A DNA stretch of 64,000 bases, from assembly GCA_963920525.1 (NCBI GenBank), contig OY986437.1:113080715-113144714 (forward strand), in the 5' to 3' direction. Source of the DNA: Dichetophora obliterata (Eukaryota; Arthropoda; Insecta; Diptera; Sciomyzidae). Within the stretch, counting starts at the first letter, position 1. Every line of letters begins with the position of its first letter. A program made the position numbers and the translations under genes. Positions 21,412-34,100 of this stretch are shown here, piece by piece. Below the pieces are notes generated by a model. It ran no database searches. It was not told the origin of the DNA and saw only the letters and a list, made by a program, of their open reading frames with translations.

Positions 21412-22059
21412 TAAAGGCGTTTAATATTCGCGAAGCTGCTGCCATTACGATAATAATAGTATATTTAAAAAAGTCCTCCGGCAACTTTTTCGTTATGCCT
21501 TTTTCACCTGAAAATTGTAAAATAATGTAAAAATTTCCTCATATATGACTGTGATATAATTTCAAGTTAACGTTATTGAATTAAAATAAAATAACGTAAA
21601 AATTTTATAATATTAAACGCATCTAGTATGTTTAATAACAATACAAATAGATAGAGATAAAAATAAAAGGTTTAAAAAAAAATGTTTAGTTTCCAACACC
21701 ATTTTAGTTTTTCATAAAAATTTCACATTCGAGCAGCCAATTTGTTTTTTATTATTACAATAAGATATCCTACAAAGGAACCAATACCTATTTAAAATGG
21801 AAAGAAGGGAAAACACTTTCGTTTTTTCCATTTTAACTGAGTCAAATTTTTTAAAAAATGTACATTTTCAATGCATTTTTTTTTAAAAATGGGTATGAAT
21901 ATTTTTTAAAGTCTTACTTTTATTCTGGTTAATTAAGTTTTGATCCAATACATAAAAATATTAAAGATGCTAAATTACTAAAACAAACAATACAACAAAT
22001 GTTTGAACTTGACTTGAAATACGACTGTATTTTTTGTTAAACTTTAAAGGCATCTAAAA
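21412..22059. other. AT-rich sequence, nothing supported
   Basis: No gene or bounded repeat is visible. The sequence is A/T-rich with homopolymer runs. Confidence 0.4.
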
Positions 22060-22310
22060 CCAATTAAAAAAAATTTAAAAAATATTGACAACGCACTTTT
22101 TTTATTTATCTATCATAAATAGGTATTTGAAGTAATAAATATTTTTCAAACATCTTTAAAATGAGGTTTTAACCATCTTTTTCAAAAAATTAAAAAAATC
22201 TTGACAAGGCACTTTTTTTTATTAATCTATCAGAAAATAGGTATTTGAGGTAATAAATATTTTTCAAACATCTTAAAAATGAGGTTTTGGCCGTCTTTTT
22301 CATGTTTGGA
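22060..22310. repeat. Tandem ~117-bp duplication
   Basis: Two diverged copies in direct order share 'ttgacaa(c/g)gcacttttttt', 'ataggtatttga(a/g)gtaataaat' and 'atttttcaaacatctt(t/a)aaaatgaggtttt'. The first starts near 22070 and the second near 22188. Unknown origin. Confidence 0.65.
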
Positions 22311-22519
22311 ACCAATGTGCCATGCTGGAAAGCTAAAAGTCCGAAAAAAACTATAGAAAACGGCTATTTGTAAGATGTCAGTGAGCCTAAAATTTTTAAC
22401 TTTTTTGGCTTGCAAAATATTTGAATTCAAAGTTGGTTCAGTACCCAGGTACCCTTGTCAGGAGGGTTTGGGTTAAAATGAAAAATTTACATACTAAATC
22501 AAGTAAAAAATTGATATAG

Positions 22520-22695
22520 GTTCAAGGAAGGTACTCCTAGGGTCTAACCTAATTCGACAATTTTCAGTAAACATCTATTACTCTATTTGACTACCAATGT
22601 AACGAGTTTTTGTTAAGATTGGTCAACCTTTGTAGGTACCTCCAACACAAAAAAGGTACCCCTGGGTCTAACCGATTTCGACCATTTTTGAACTT
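22520..22695 (+). repeat. Direct repeat around 'ggtac-cct-gggtctaacc'
   Basis: The block 'aaggtactcctagggtctaacc' at about 22528 recurs as 'aaggtacccctgggtctaacc' at about 22651, each followed by '(a/g)attTCGACnATTTT'-like sequence. The second copy adjoins the Tc1 fragment. Probably debris of a mobile element. Confidence 0.45.
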
Positions 22696-22699
22696 CTTC

Positions 22700-22935
22700 T
22701 TAATTGGCCTAAACATATTATCCTGTGCGCCCGCCCAATCACATGATATGAATCTCATCGAACATCTTTGGCAATATGTTGAAGAAAATATACGAGAACA
22801 TAACATTTCTAAAAACTGACCTCAAAAAGGCTCTCAATGAAGAATAGGCCAGTATAAGCGTCGCAACATGGAAAAACTTAGTCAATTCCATGCCAAAAAA
22901 AAAAACTGCAAAATCTTGTCAACAAATAAGGTGGC
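22700..22935 (+). pseudogene. Tc1 transposase C-terminal fragment
   Basis: The translation PAQSHDMNLIEHLWQYVEENI corresponds to the Tc1 motif around the third catalytic acid (SPDxNxIEHLW). A broken stretch follows that still reads DLKKALNEE and WKNLVNSMP. There are at least two frameshifts and no N-terminal half. The sequence after 22935 up to about 23000 ('gagcacactgta') may be the 3' flank of the element. Confidence 0.75.
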
Positions 22936-23489
22936 CCAACGAAGTACTAAAAATTTTCATTTGGTTATTTTTGTAACCATGTTTTCAGTTAGAGCACACT
23001 GTATGATTTTAAGTGAATGATGCATTTTTGTTGAGTGAGTTGTGTGCATGAAATGTATTTTTCTTAAATAATGGTATTTATATTTTGGATTTGTGTTGAA
23101 ATTATAAGCACAGAAGTTAAAAAGAACTGATTTTTATTTATTTTTTGTCTCTTAAAACTAGCTTTTCTGTAACAAGTAACGTTTTTTCTAAATTGTAAGA
23201 TTTTAAGTCACACTCACTGTATTATACATTGTATAAATAAAGCCTGAAATTGAAAGAATCGGTGTCATATGTTCTTTAAAAAAATTCCAAAAAATTACCT
23301 TTTTTGGAAGGTCACATTAGTGGTGCCCTTAATGTTAGATATAGAGAATGCGCTATTCCCTTGTTGACGTTGATCCCTAGCTCAAAAACTATAAGGCGTT
23401 GGGACATTGATGGGTTAAAAAGATAGCGAGTCGTTTTGCTTATGAAACCAGTATAAAAACTTAAATCTTTAAGATAATTTAATACTTCT

Positions 23490-23495
23490 TTTATT
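23490..23495 (-). promoter_or_regulatory. Polyadenylation signal AATAAA
   Basis: AATAAA on the minus strand, about 196 bp past the TAG stop of the PH-domain gene, with AT-rich sequence following. It is the first canonical signal after the stop that I see in that direction. Confidence 0.5.
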
Positions 23496-23690
23496 CGATC
23501 TTTTAAAATATTAAAAGGCAAACATTAATTGAACTTAAGCTTAGTACTTAAAATTTCTGAAGCAACTTTAAACTAAACAAAAGCTTAGGCTTAAAACAAG
23601 CGTGTTCTTAGTTATAAAGTATACCTTGTATCGCGCACCCTCTCTTTTTAAGGCACTCTCTCATTGTCTTTCCCCCCTGAAAATAGTCAT

Positions 23691-25450
23691 CTAAACTTTC
23701 TTCATAAAACTACTCGGTGGCGTTGAGATAGTCATGATGGGCTCATAGTTGTTGCAATCACTGTCACAAAACGAGTTGAATGTGGCGACTGCATTTCCGG
23801 CTAGAGCTTCTACACTAAACATGGCCAAATGGCCGCCGGTTTCGAACTGATTGATGATCATATTGACTTTGCTCTTGGCACCACTAAGAGAGCTACTACC
23901 GCTGGACTTTAGTATCGGCGAAGCTGGATTGCTGTCGGTGCCTTCGTAGGTGTCACCAACTTCAAGACTACTCAAGAGGTTCTCCTTCTCACTTTGCTTA
24001 CACTTGGCTGGCGAAGGTATGGAACAGTTGCTGGTACGAGTGGAAGACGTGGTCTTGTTCAGTCGATTCAGAAACCAGTTTTTGGCGGATTTCTCTCCAC
24101 TTGCATTGGAAGAGCTACCATTGGGCTTTCCAATGGTGGTTAATTTTTGATGGCCCGATGGTGAAGGAGTATTGGACTTCTTTTGTTTTTTCAGTTCTTT
24201 CGTAGTGGGTGTTGTGGGCGTGCTAGAATTTAAATTGAGCGCTTCGGTTTCGCTTGAACTGGAGGATAACGTTTTCTTAATGGGTTTCTTCTGCAGACTT
24301 GGGCCAGCTGAGAGTTGACTAGAGAGCTTACTGTGCACGTCCTTGACCTTGGATTGGAAGTCAACTTTTTCCGAAGCCATTGAAGTAGGACGTATCTGCG
24401 GAGAACTACTATTAGAGTACTCGGTAAGTGTTGATAGTTGGGTGGATGTTGGTGTTTTCGACTCGACGTTGTTGAGTAAAACCTTAATTTCAAGTTCCGA
24501 CTGAACTTCTGTTAATTTAAGTGGTTGTGGAGGACACTTAGGTACATCGTATTCGTATTTCTTTGCCATGGCTTGTGGATTACTAACCTTATCCGGCAAA
24601 TCCGGTGGTTGAGGGTCAATGCTTTCTTTGCAGACAAAGTTCTTTGAAATCAATAGCTCAGTTGGTTCGTGCACGTTGTAAAGTGGTGAGGGTTCCTCAT
24701 AGATGCAGTCAGCTGGACTTGATAGCTCACCCTGGCCGGCTTGACTAATGAAGGTCATGCGCTTCATTATCGGTGGTGTTGGTAGCTTGCGCGCATTCTT
24801 TAAGACGCTTGCACAATCACCACGAATCGCCGCCTCAATGGCGTGTATCCACTCCTTGGCATCCACCTCGTTATTGGCTTGAAATACAAACTTTTTGCTG
24901 GGATCGGCGGTTGTAATTTGAAAACAAACATCTCTGCGTTTGCCTTCACCCCAATGCTCGATTTCGATGCCAAGACTCTTGAGATGTAGCGTTATGTTGG
25001 GTCGTGAAGCGGTCGGTCCATCCGCATAGCACAGGAGCCAGTCGTTGAGGATACCGCAGAAGCATTTCTTATTCTGATCAAAGAAAAAACGTTTCTCAAT
25101 TCGCTGCAGTTGTCCATATTTAATAGATCTCTGTATGGACAAATGTCCGGCGGGTAGCTCTATATAGGGGCAATCCATCAACTGCGTCTGGTCGAGCTCT
25201 GGTGTCATGGCTTTTTGCGTTTCATCTGGATCTCCGTTTGTTACGTGGCAGATATCGTAGATTTGCGGTTCTTCTTCAAAGATTACGTCAATTGACTCAA
25301 AATCAAGATCGTCATCATTATCCCTTTGAGCTGCTTTTATGCCTGCATCATCACCATCAGTTCGCTTCTCAGCATTTCTTGTAGAGCAACGAAACGTTTT
25401 ATCGCTATCCGCAGAATTGTTGAAGGCCATGTACTCTCTCGATGATGAAA
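23691..25450 (-). CDS. PH-domain adaptor protein, coding exon 3 (last)
   Basis: This exon encodes residues 130-715 of a host protein. The acceptor 'tttgatccag' ends at 25451, and the frame joined from exon 2 reads KKTISSSREYMAFNNS, so the methionine at 25430 is internal and not the start. Residues about 240-340 form a PH domain (IKYGQLQRIEKRFFF ... WLLCYADG ... VCFQITTADPSKKFVFQA ... AKEWIHAIEAAIRG), including the invariant tryptophan of the last helix at residue 330. Such domains bind phosphoinositides and bring adaptors to membranes. After it come tyrosine motifs IYEEP (about 380) and YEYDVP (about 428), possible SH2-binding sites, and a Ser/Thr-rich, probably disordered tail ending SFMKKV at TAG 23691. 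It resembles SKAP or AFAP adaptors; no SH3 domain is seen. Confidence 0.85.
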
Positions 25451-25524
25451 CTGGATCAAAAAATAAAAAGAAAAAAAACTGAGTTTAGATACTTCTTTAA
25501 TATTGGACTTAGTGTCATACTTAC
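25451..25524 (-). other. Intron 2 of the PH-domain gene, 74 bp
   Basis: The donor is GTAAGT directly after AAGACAA (exon end 25525); the acceptor is ccag at 25451, behind a T-rich tract. The length is typical of small fly introns. Splicing restores one continuous frame, and skipping it would give a premature stop soon after the donor. Confidence 0.85.
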
Positions 25525-25866
25525 TTGTCTTTTTGTTTGCTGTCATATCTAAATAGGAGGCATCTTCATGGTGTCCGTTCATTGCTCCGACATCGTTTCC
25601 ATTAGTAAGAGTCATTTTATCATGGTTTGTTATTGTTTCAGCAATTGATCGTTGATTATTGTTTCGTCCGTCGTCATTACCATTTATTGCTGTACCATAA
25701 CAGGTTCTGCTTGCGTTGTTGTGATTCTTATCCGTAAACTTCTCCAGCAACTGTTCGCATTTTTGCAGTAACTGTATGCTACTTTGTGCCTCGGTGACAT
25801 GGAACAGATTTGAGGTATTTTCGTACTCCGATGTCTCCAGTGAGGCTCTGATGTGTTGACGTACGT
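25525..25866 (-). CDS. PH-domain adaptor protein, coding exon 2
   Basis: This exon of 342 bp encodes residues 16-130. The acceptor 'ccttatttag' ends at 25867. In frame it reads VRQHIRASLETSEYENTSN, then SSIQLLQKCEQLLEKFTD, a helical, heptad-like N-terminal region similar in place to the N-terminal helices of SKAP and AFAP proteins. An Asn-rich, polar linker follows, and then ASYLDMTANKKT. It lacks a suitable start codon near its 5' end: the first ATG in frame would drop the helical region. It therefore needs an upstream exon, which I place at 42811-42856 by phase and donor. Confidence 0.85.
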
Positions 25867-26159
25867 CTAAATAAGGAAATAAGGGAATATGAAAGAGTGA
25901 TTAGTTCGTTTATGAGTACAAAAGGAGATTAGTTACTGTCTTAAAATTAAGATGAGTTAAGTTCAAAATAATGCTCTTTCAGGCGGCATTATGAGCATAG
26001 AAAATGTTTGTTTAGAAATTTGTTCTGAGTATTTTGTCGTTATCTTCTTTTATCTATACTATATGGCCCGGTAGACCTTGTATCTGTTCTATTGTACTGT
26101 AGAAAATTATTGTCTAAATATTAAATAAATTATATCTACATTTGATACATTGAATATTT

Positions 26160-27480
26160 TTGGAAATTCTTTTTGTGCTGAACATTTTGAAGGATGTGGA
26201 TTCCAAAGATGCAATTATTAAATTTTTTTCTGTCTGTACGCGCATTACGTGAAAACTACTGGATCAAACTTGACATGTAGGCTCCTTACGTCTCTGGTCG
26301 GAACATAGGATACTTTTTATAACAAAAAACAAATTCTCTTCGAACTAACGACTCTTTTGCAAAACGGTTGAACAATCAATGAAAGAATTCATGGTTATTA
26401 AAAAGACTACAAACACCACCTAGACCTTCTCTAAAGAATACACAATATGCATTTTTTACCCAATATATGTTAATGTATACTTACTTTTTCAACTATCTTA
26501 AGGATAATTAATTTAAAAAATGTTCCGTTTGTTTGTCACCAAGGACATTCTCATATCTTAAAAACTATTATTATTATGTGAATTTATTATATTAGTATAC
26601 TAAGAACATGGTTTTTTTAAAGTACAAAGCTTAATGACAAATAGTTTTGAATACAATGATTAATTTATAATTTAACTTAAACTATGATCAGGAACAAAAT
26701 AGTTATAATAACAAATAACATTATATTATTACATAAAGCAAGAAAAAGATTGGAAAAGAAAAATAAAGAAAAAGATGGAGACAGAGCGCAAGAGGCTTTT
26801 TGGTCAGATCAGATCAGTGCGAGAAAAAGTCTGTTATTTATTTGTTCCCCTATTGCTTTCTATTTTGCATCATCCGCTAATGGCGTTTATGAACATTTTT
26901 TTTTTCTAAACATAAAAAACACACTCTCTTCAAAACAGCTACAAATTAAAAAATGTAATTTTCAGGAAGAACAGAAAATAATTTTTTTCTTCAAAGGACT
27001 CCATAAAAAAAGGAGACAAAACTATTTTTTTTTTAATTAAAGACTAAGAATAGGTGTACAAAATTAAGATAGCCTATGTATGTATGTGATCACTACAAAT
27101 TGTCTTACACGAAAAAGTATATATGTAAGCATTTTGAGTTGACTCTTTTGAAGGGGGTGTGCAATATGTTGTGGCACTAGGCCAGCCCAGAATTGCACTA
27201 AGAATTTCAAAGTAAAATTAGCGTTTCCTTCGGTGGCTAGAAATGTTCCGTTGGACGATAAGATAACTCTCCAGAAATTTTATCCAAATCGGACACTGAT
27301 AAAGTAAGGCTCATTGCGATTTAATCTCATTACAAAACAATTAAAAAGTGTATTAAAATTTATTAAACTGATTAAATAATTCTATACTTTTAATCAATGA
27401 CCTGCCTGCTTCCACTCTGCACACTTCGAGCAGGTTTATATGCAATCGTATGAAACGAGTTTACTCGCACTGGGAAAAGT
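26160..27480. other. Intronic AT-rich stretch with Helitron-like trace
   Basis: No gene is supported. Around 26225-26310 'tgtctgtacgcgcattacgtgaaaactactggatcaaact' resembles the head of insect Helitron-like repeats (the 'aactactgga(t/c)c' block). A second similar trace lies at 28975-29040. Neither has clear ends. Confidence 0.35.
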
Positions 27481-27521
27481 AAGCAAACCTGCCTGCCTGC
27501 TTCAGCGTTTACTCTGTCCGC

Positions 27522-27703
27522 AGACTTAGGCAGCCCGCTGAGTAAACGTCGAAGCAGACAGGCAGGCAGACAGGCGCAGGAAAACTATGTGAACAAGCGA
27601 GATAAAAGATAGCTTGGCTTTATCTTTATCTCTTTACTTCGCAGGGCGCTGCCTGCGCCTGCCTGCCTTTTTCGGCGTTTACTCTGCGGGCAGCCTTAGA
27701 CTA
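27522..27703. mobile_element. Palindromic MITE, GCAGGCAGGCAG type, copy 1
   Basis: The arms 'ttaggcagcccgctgagtaaacg' and its mirrored copy ending 'cgtttactctgcgggcagcctta' bracket about 180 bp, with inner arms rich in CAGGCAGGCAG. The spacer holds 'ctatgtgaacaagcgaga'. A partial extra arm lies just upstream (27488-27520), making a second, smaller palindrome. The same family occurs at 41791-41964, also inside intron 1. No coding capacity. Confidence 0.75.
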
Positions 27704-27927
27704 GCATGTTTGAAAATCGTTTTTGACTGTATCAATTTTAATTCACTTGGTAATGAATTCCATAACGCCGTTCGTGTTAACAAAAAAGAGTCTTGTAGAG
27801 TTTAGGCAGTTAGAACTTGGTAGAATTAGCGTTTGGCTTCTTTGCGATCGACTAAATTGCAGTTTTTCAAATAGGTAAAAAGGTGTTTTGAAATGTATTA
27901 GTTTATGTAGAAAAAATCAATTTCTGA

Positions 27928-28571
27928 TTAAGAATAACTTACTAGGGCAATTTGAGAAGTTAATGATATTTTTAATTTCCCGCGTAGTCGATGCCCAAGA
28001 GAGTTGAGAGAGGATGAAACACTTTCATCCCCTATCAAATATATCGCACGACGTTGAATTCGATCCAGAAGCTCCAAATAAGATCTTGAAGCACCTGCCC
28101 AAATGTGCGAATTGTACTCCATTTTCGGTCTAATATATGAGGTGTAGATCATGCATATTTTTTGCACCGTTTTGAAAAACCTAGGGACTTGGCCGCTTCT
28201 TTCTACACATCGAAAATATGATCATTCCAATGAAGATCAAATTTGATCGTTATGCCCAGAACGTCAAGAGCGGCTGATTCCACAAGATTCACGCCATTAG
28301 TATTGAGGGGTGCTAAGGGGCAATCCATCCGTTTGTGGGTTAACAGGCAGCACTGAGTCTTGCTTGCATTGAACTCTACTCTATTAGCAAGACCCCACTC
28401 GAAGATTTTTTGTAGATCATTTAGGAGTGTGTCATTCATATTTTGCCTTTTTCTCTCAATCTCCATAGAGCTTGGGCATTTTTTAAATGAGTATGATTGA
28501 CAAATGCTGCTGTCGTCCGCAAACGAATGCATTGGGTTATGCGTCAACGACTGAATAGTCCATCGCAACAA
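27928..28571 (-). pseudogene. Non-LTR reverse transcriptase fragment
   Basis: The minus-strand frames read SLTHNPMHSFADDSSICQS (the FADD active site), NRVEFNASKTQCCLLTHK, ALDVLGITIKFDLHWNDHI, and then a second frame IYTSYIRPKMEYNSHIWAGA and LLDRIQRRAIYLIGD. That is the RT palm, thumb and post-RT region of a Jockey/Loa-type ORF2. The break between 28167 and 28203 is a frameshift. The 5' half and 3' tail are missing. Confidence 0.8.
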
Positions 28572-29234
28572 ACTAAAAGCATTCCATTAAACTTCGCGAA
28601 CAAATATGAATCAAAGAAAAGCTAAAAATAAGCACATAGCTAGTCAACAGCAGCAAACTACAACTGCTTTAGCTGTTTTTGACAACTACCAATCGCCAAA
28701 AAACTGTCACGACTGCCTTGTCAAATAATTATACCATGGGGTAATCCTGCTATGGACTGAAAGCAACTACACAACATTGCTGCCCTGTTATATTGAGAGA
28801 ATCTCGCGACAAAGAGAGGAAAGCTTTCTTTGCTGTTGTATTTCTTTGCTGCTGGTTCGTTCCATCAAATAAAATGCGACATTTTGTAATAATTAAAGAA
28901 TAGATATTTTGAAAACTTTGGTAAGCTATGCCAATCAAAATTATCATAGGAATTTAATAAAAAAAATATTTTTCAAAATCGGTTCAGCGGTTACCGAGCT
29001 TATTTTGGATCAAATTTTGTGAGTCTCCTTATATGTAGTAGCATAGTTGCACACATAGATGCACACGCTGTACCATCCCAGTGGGCATTTTAGCGAGTCC
29101 TCCGCAAAAAAAAGCATGCTAGCACTGCTTTTATTGGCGTCAATGCACCTTCCATGATTACTGCATTAATGAGTACTTCTGTAAGGCCTATCTTTTGAAG
29201 GTTCTTATTCTTTTCATATTATTTTATATGAAAA

Positions 29235-29580
29235 AATTAACAAAAAAAATTCCAAAAAAATCTTGAGATACACAGAACAGTTTGTAAAAAAATGTAGATT
29301 AAAAAAAACAAAAAAAAATTTTTTTGGCCGAGTTGGGTTTCGAACCCGGGCTCCCGAAAACAAACACATTACATATTATATTATATAAAAATATTTATAT
29401 GGAAAAACTCAAAGTCTTTTCTTATGTTTTTGTATGCAGAAAATTTATAAAAAAACTCAAAAAAAATTTTAAATACACAGAACAATTTGTAAAAAAATTT
29501 AGATTTAAAAAAACAACAACAAAAAATTTTTTGTTTGTCCGAGTTGGGTCTCGAACCCGGGCTCCCGAAAGCTTACTTTC
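29235..29580 (-). repeat. Direct repeat with tRNA-like B boxes
   Basis: Two copies, about 215 bp apart, share 'gata(c)cacagaaca(g/a)tttgtaaaaaaa', an A-rich block and 'cgagttgggt(t/c)tcgaacccgggctcccgaaa' (29328-29360 and 29541-29572). On the minus strand this includes GGTTCGA(A/G)ACCC, a good RNA polymerase III B box in a tRNA T-arm setting. No acceptor stem or A box is present, so this is not a tRNA gene. It may come from a tRNA-derived SINE. Confidence 0.55.
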
Positions 29581-29903
29581 ATTTGTATTGATGCAAAATA
29601 AGCATGAAATTCTTAACAACCACGGTAGACGACCGACCGCCGACTGAGAAGACCATGGTTCGAATCTGAAATGTGAATCGTTTTTTATTTGAAGTTGATA
29701 TTTTTATTGCTTTTTCTTCTAACGTGACTTCTCGAAAGAGTGCTTCTGACAGGTCTCTTTTGAGCAAGGAGAGCGGAAGGCCTGACAAATTTTCCCATTT
29801 CATATAAAAAAGCAAGTGTAATTGTATATGAGTGCGGCAGTACCCTAAAATCCATACGAAGGCCTGTTAGCAGCGCTGCCAATGCCAATGCCTGGAATAG
29901 TAG

Positions 29904-30103
29904 AACTAGACAACGTAGTGTTAGGGCTGAATGTGTTCTCTTTCTTAGTGACCATAACTGTCAAACTCAGCCATTTTAGTATTTTTGCCAATTTTTGCTT
30001 TCATATTGCATTCTCATTGGATGCAGATTTTGTATGAAATGTCAACTTCGTTTTGACAGTTTCAGTCACCGGCTCTCCGCCCTAACACTACCTTGTCTAA
30101 TTT
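29904..30103. mobile_element. Hairpin MITE, ~200 bp
   Basis: The arms 'aactagacaacgtagtgttagggc' (29904-29927) and its mirrored copy at 30079-30103 differ at two or three bases. Inner symmetry continues ('gtgaccataactgtcaaa' against 'tttgacagtttcagtcac'). Target duplication not resolved. Confidence 0.65.
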
Positions 30104-30239
30104 TGCCATGCGCTATACTAAAATTGTCAGTACAGCTCAGTCCTAGCAGCAATTCGATGTTTTTCTTTCGTCACCCCCGATGCTTTTTTCGCATAAAATT
30201 CAAGTGTGCAAGCTAGCTACATTTTTGCGAATTGCGCAG

Positions 30240-33200
30240 AGATTATCCCGCTGGATATGGATAGTGGATCTAGTAAGTGATCTGAGTTTCAAATTTGAAA
30301 CCAGGATAAGGTCATAACCATAAAAGTGACGTCACCGGAAAAATACATCATTGAAAACTTCGAATATACTAAAACACGGCTGTGAGGGTATTTTAACTTC
30401 GGTACCGTCGAAGATAATTTCTTACTAGTTGTATATAATTCTTACAAGGTTTTTAAAATCTAATGAATGGTTTATCTTTGGCTTTGAATTTACCGTATCT
30501 TCATCTTGTAATTTAACCTAAAACTTTCTTAAAAATATATTTTTTTTTAATACTTAGAAATTTAGAAATTTATAAAAATCCAAATTTATAAAAATTCAGG
30601 TATCCAGGAATCTAGCTCAAAAAAGAGACTGCAGTGTTATTTTCGCTTAGGTAAATGGGTTAAAAGAAATATGAAAAATTTGCTTGATATAATTGCTTAC
30701 AATTACATTTTTCAATAGACAATGAAAAAATTCTCAAAATTGACTCAACGAAAAAAAAATCATAAATAGTCCAATAGCCACAAATCATCAATATAACCCT
30801 TATATTGAAAAATCACAACAAATTTAACATCACATTCAGGAATAATAATATAGTCAATTGTGCATAAAACAGTTTCATATCCTTACTTTTAATATCATAT
30901 TGCTATTAATTAATTTCTTTAATCAAAATTCCCTTCCATTTAAAATCTTGGCTCCGGGTATGGCAATTGCTATGAAAATTCGTTAAGTAGTTAAAAAAGA
31001 CGCAATTAACTTTTCACAACATTGTCAAGCCAGACAATAATTAACTGTTACGAGAAACTTGAGAGCAATTCAAGCAACAAGTACAGAAACGAAAAACAGT
31101 TAATATAAATGTGACACATGTGAGAACTTTTGACCTCCACAACAGCAATATGGTAAAGACACACTTGAAGTGAAAAGGCATTTTTTAGAGAAATTCGTTT
31201 AAAAATGAAGAAATCTTAGCTACAAAAAACTAATAAAAAAATATAAAAAAATATAAAAAATATATGCAGGAATAATTATAGAAGTTTTGTATGAAATGAA
31301 CCATTTAAGTGTTATTTGCTAACACAAAAGAGTAGTTATAATAGAAAACCAGCTAGCAGAAAAATATATGTAAAAAAAGAAAAGTTTGGAGAAAAAATTA
31401 GCACACGCCCGAGTGTGTTTTTTTATACAAGTAATTAACTTATAATAACATATAAACAAACAACAAAAATTTAAACCGTCAGCAAAAGATTGCAATAAAT
31501 TTAACTTTAAACTGAGTATGAGTCAAAAGAATGAGTTACAGCTACCTTAGTAAAATATTTATATGTGCACAAAAATTTTTTATTTTTCTTCATATAACAA
31601 AACATTTTTTTTGAGTTTGCCAACATTTTTTTTAAATGATGTAGTTTATTAGTCGAACTTCGTATTCGTAGTACCGTTAATCGAAAATAGTGTGAAATCT
31701 CGTGTGTGCAATAGAAAATATTTATGCACAATTGCTTTTTTTGTGTTTTAACTGCTTATAACGTAAAAGTTACGAAATTTTGTTGATAACCTTAGTAAGA
31801 CGATTACCATAAACATGATGGTAGTACATTTTTGAAACAAAATATGAGCACATTTTAGAGTTATTTTATTTTTGAAATGAAAATGCCACGTGGAACTTTT
31901 GAAATACATTATAATTTTTTTGATAACAACAAGTTTTTTTATAAGTCCTTAAGACTATTTCAATAAAAAAATTATATAAAAACAAATGAATTTATATTTG
32001 CTATAAATTGCATTTGAAGTGTTGCACATATAATTATTTTACTGAGGTATGTTCGATTAAAAAGCAATGATTGCTCCATTTTTAAGGATGTGTATTCTGG
32101 TATTCGAGTTTAAAAAATCGATTTTTTTAATGTATTGCGAAAGTACAATAGATTAAGCGTATTCACTCTTGATTGTAGTTGGTGTGAAACAGAGGTCTAC
32201 ATCGTTTTTTAAATTTGTAGCTATTCATACAAAACCAAGAAGTAGTGCGTACCAGAGAACTCCAATGAGTCGCTTTTTTAGCATTCAGAGTATGCTCACA
32301 AAAACTAAGTATAAGTTAATATTCATCCCTGAACACATGCTACTCATATCCTATCCACTCTTATCTTTTAATACTTATGCTCAATTTGCTCAATGACTCG
32401 CTGATACTCATAACGTGCTTAGAGTCATCGAAAATTTCCAAGCCACTTGCGTAGCAGAATTACCCAGGTAGCAAGACATGGCAGAATTACCCAGGTAGCA
32501 TTGACAGTTGTTATGGAAAACATGTACTGTCAAAAAATATACTCAAAAAGAGAGCGCTTTCAATCGGCCATTGCCAATAAGTAAACACATAACCAATGTT
32601 AAAAATGTTGAAGTGAAAAAAAGAACAACCAGCAGCTGCAGATGCATATGGGCGAAACAAAATAAATTTTTATTAAAAGTGGTGTCTTTTTGGAAGGGAA
32701 AGAATATATTTTGTGCCATGATATATTTATTAAACTTTATCTTATTTTACGGCAATTTTATGACAAAAGTCTTGGTCTGTAAAGTGTTTTTCACTAACAA
32801 ACGACTTTCCTGTGAGCATCACGCCGCACAATGGCTCGTTTTGCCTACGGTCGTGGCAAAAGTCAATTTTCGAGTGGTTCTCTTTTGCATATTTGATATT
32901 TTTATCAGATAAACAATGTTTGGAGCTAAAGAATCCGAAATTTTAACTCATTTGGATGATTAGTTTTATTCGTATAATTTGTCAAATTTCAGTGATTTTT
33001 CAAATTTGCAAAATAATTATTTTTTTGAAATAAAAATCACGTTTATGCCAAAATTTCTGAGAAACGTTTAAAAACATGGACATATTTTTGTCACAGAAGT
33101 AAGTATTGGTCTATATGAAAAAAAAAGAAAATAAAAACTAAGTGTTTTTTTTGCGTTTTTCTAAAACACTGATTTGGCGTTGTTTTCCAACTTAACGTGG

Positions 33201-34075
33201 AGTTTCAAAAAAATCCACACGTAGTTACACGTTCTAGTTACTAAAAATGTATGTTATGGTTATTTCTTAGCATTCTGTAAAAAACTCAGCTGCAACTATG
33301 CACAACTTTCTGCTCTAGAGCGATTTTTATGGAGAGGTCTTGGTTGTAGGAAGTAGCGTGCGCCAGTTATACACATTGAATCTTAAATTTTGAGCTAGAA
33401 AGGTACAATTTGGTAAGCAGATTCCTTTTGGATTATAATAGTCACAGTTAAAAAATTTTTAAATCATCTGACTGAAAAGGTCACTTCTTTAAAAATTTGA
33501 TTTTGTCGAATTTTTTACCTTTTGTTTCTTATTTAGAAATACTCATCTTTTTGAAGTTTTTTTATGCTCGGAGAAAGAAGCAAACAACTTTAAATTGATT
33601 AATGGAATTTTTTATATCAGGTATTACGTCTAAAAATTACCATTCGATCCAAGAAAGTCAAGAGCAGGTAAGAGAAAACATAAATATTTTAGTAAGTCCG
33701 TTCTTTAAGCATGTAAAAAAATAAATTACGGGAATTTCCCCTTACAGACACTTCGACTACCTACCTTAATTATTTTTCTTTAAAAAATTCTTAGGAGCAG
33801 GTGACAAAAAGGTTAAAAAAATATATGAAACCGTGAGATTGTCTTATTTGTATTCTCCGACAAAAATATTAAAAAAATACGACAAAAAACTTGAAAATGT
33901 TTATTAAAAATTCAGAATTATTTGAAATGTTTATAAACGTATTAGATAAAGATGAGTTTAGTTTGGCAGTAACAAATCATTTGATGTTAACCGAAGAAAG
34001 TTTGAATGCATCTGATACTGTATTTTTATGTAAAAAAAAAAAAACATAAAATATACTAATATAATACATTTGCTA
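30240..34075. other. Intronic sequence without recognisable gene
   Basis: This 3.8-kb stretch is AT-rich with no family motif in any frame that I could follow. Frames such as 32508-32912 are compositionally unremarkable and lack coding signatures. Confidence 0.4.
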
Positions 34076-34100
34076 CCCAATATGCAAAAACACGCAAAAG

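Noticed and set aside
23691..25430. A single-exon 579-residue gene starting at the methionine at 25430
   Set aside because: The acceptor at 25451, donor at 25525 and continuous frame show this methionine is internal to a spliced gene.
26684..27040. A 118-codon plus-strand ORF
   Set aside because: Lys/Phe/Asn-rich translation of A/T-rich intron sequence, without domains.
29324..29360. A tRNA gene
   Set aside because: Only a T-arm-like part with a B box is present; acceptor stem, D-arm and anticodon arm are missing.
32508..32912. A 134-codon plus-strand ORF in intron 1
   Set aside because: No recognisable motif, no splice context and no codon bias like the host gene.
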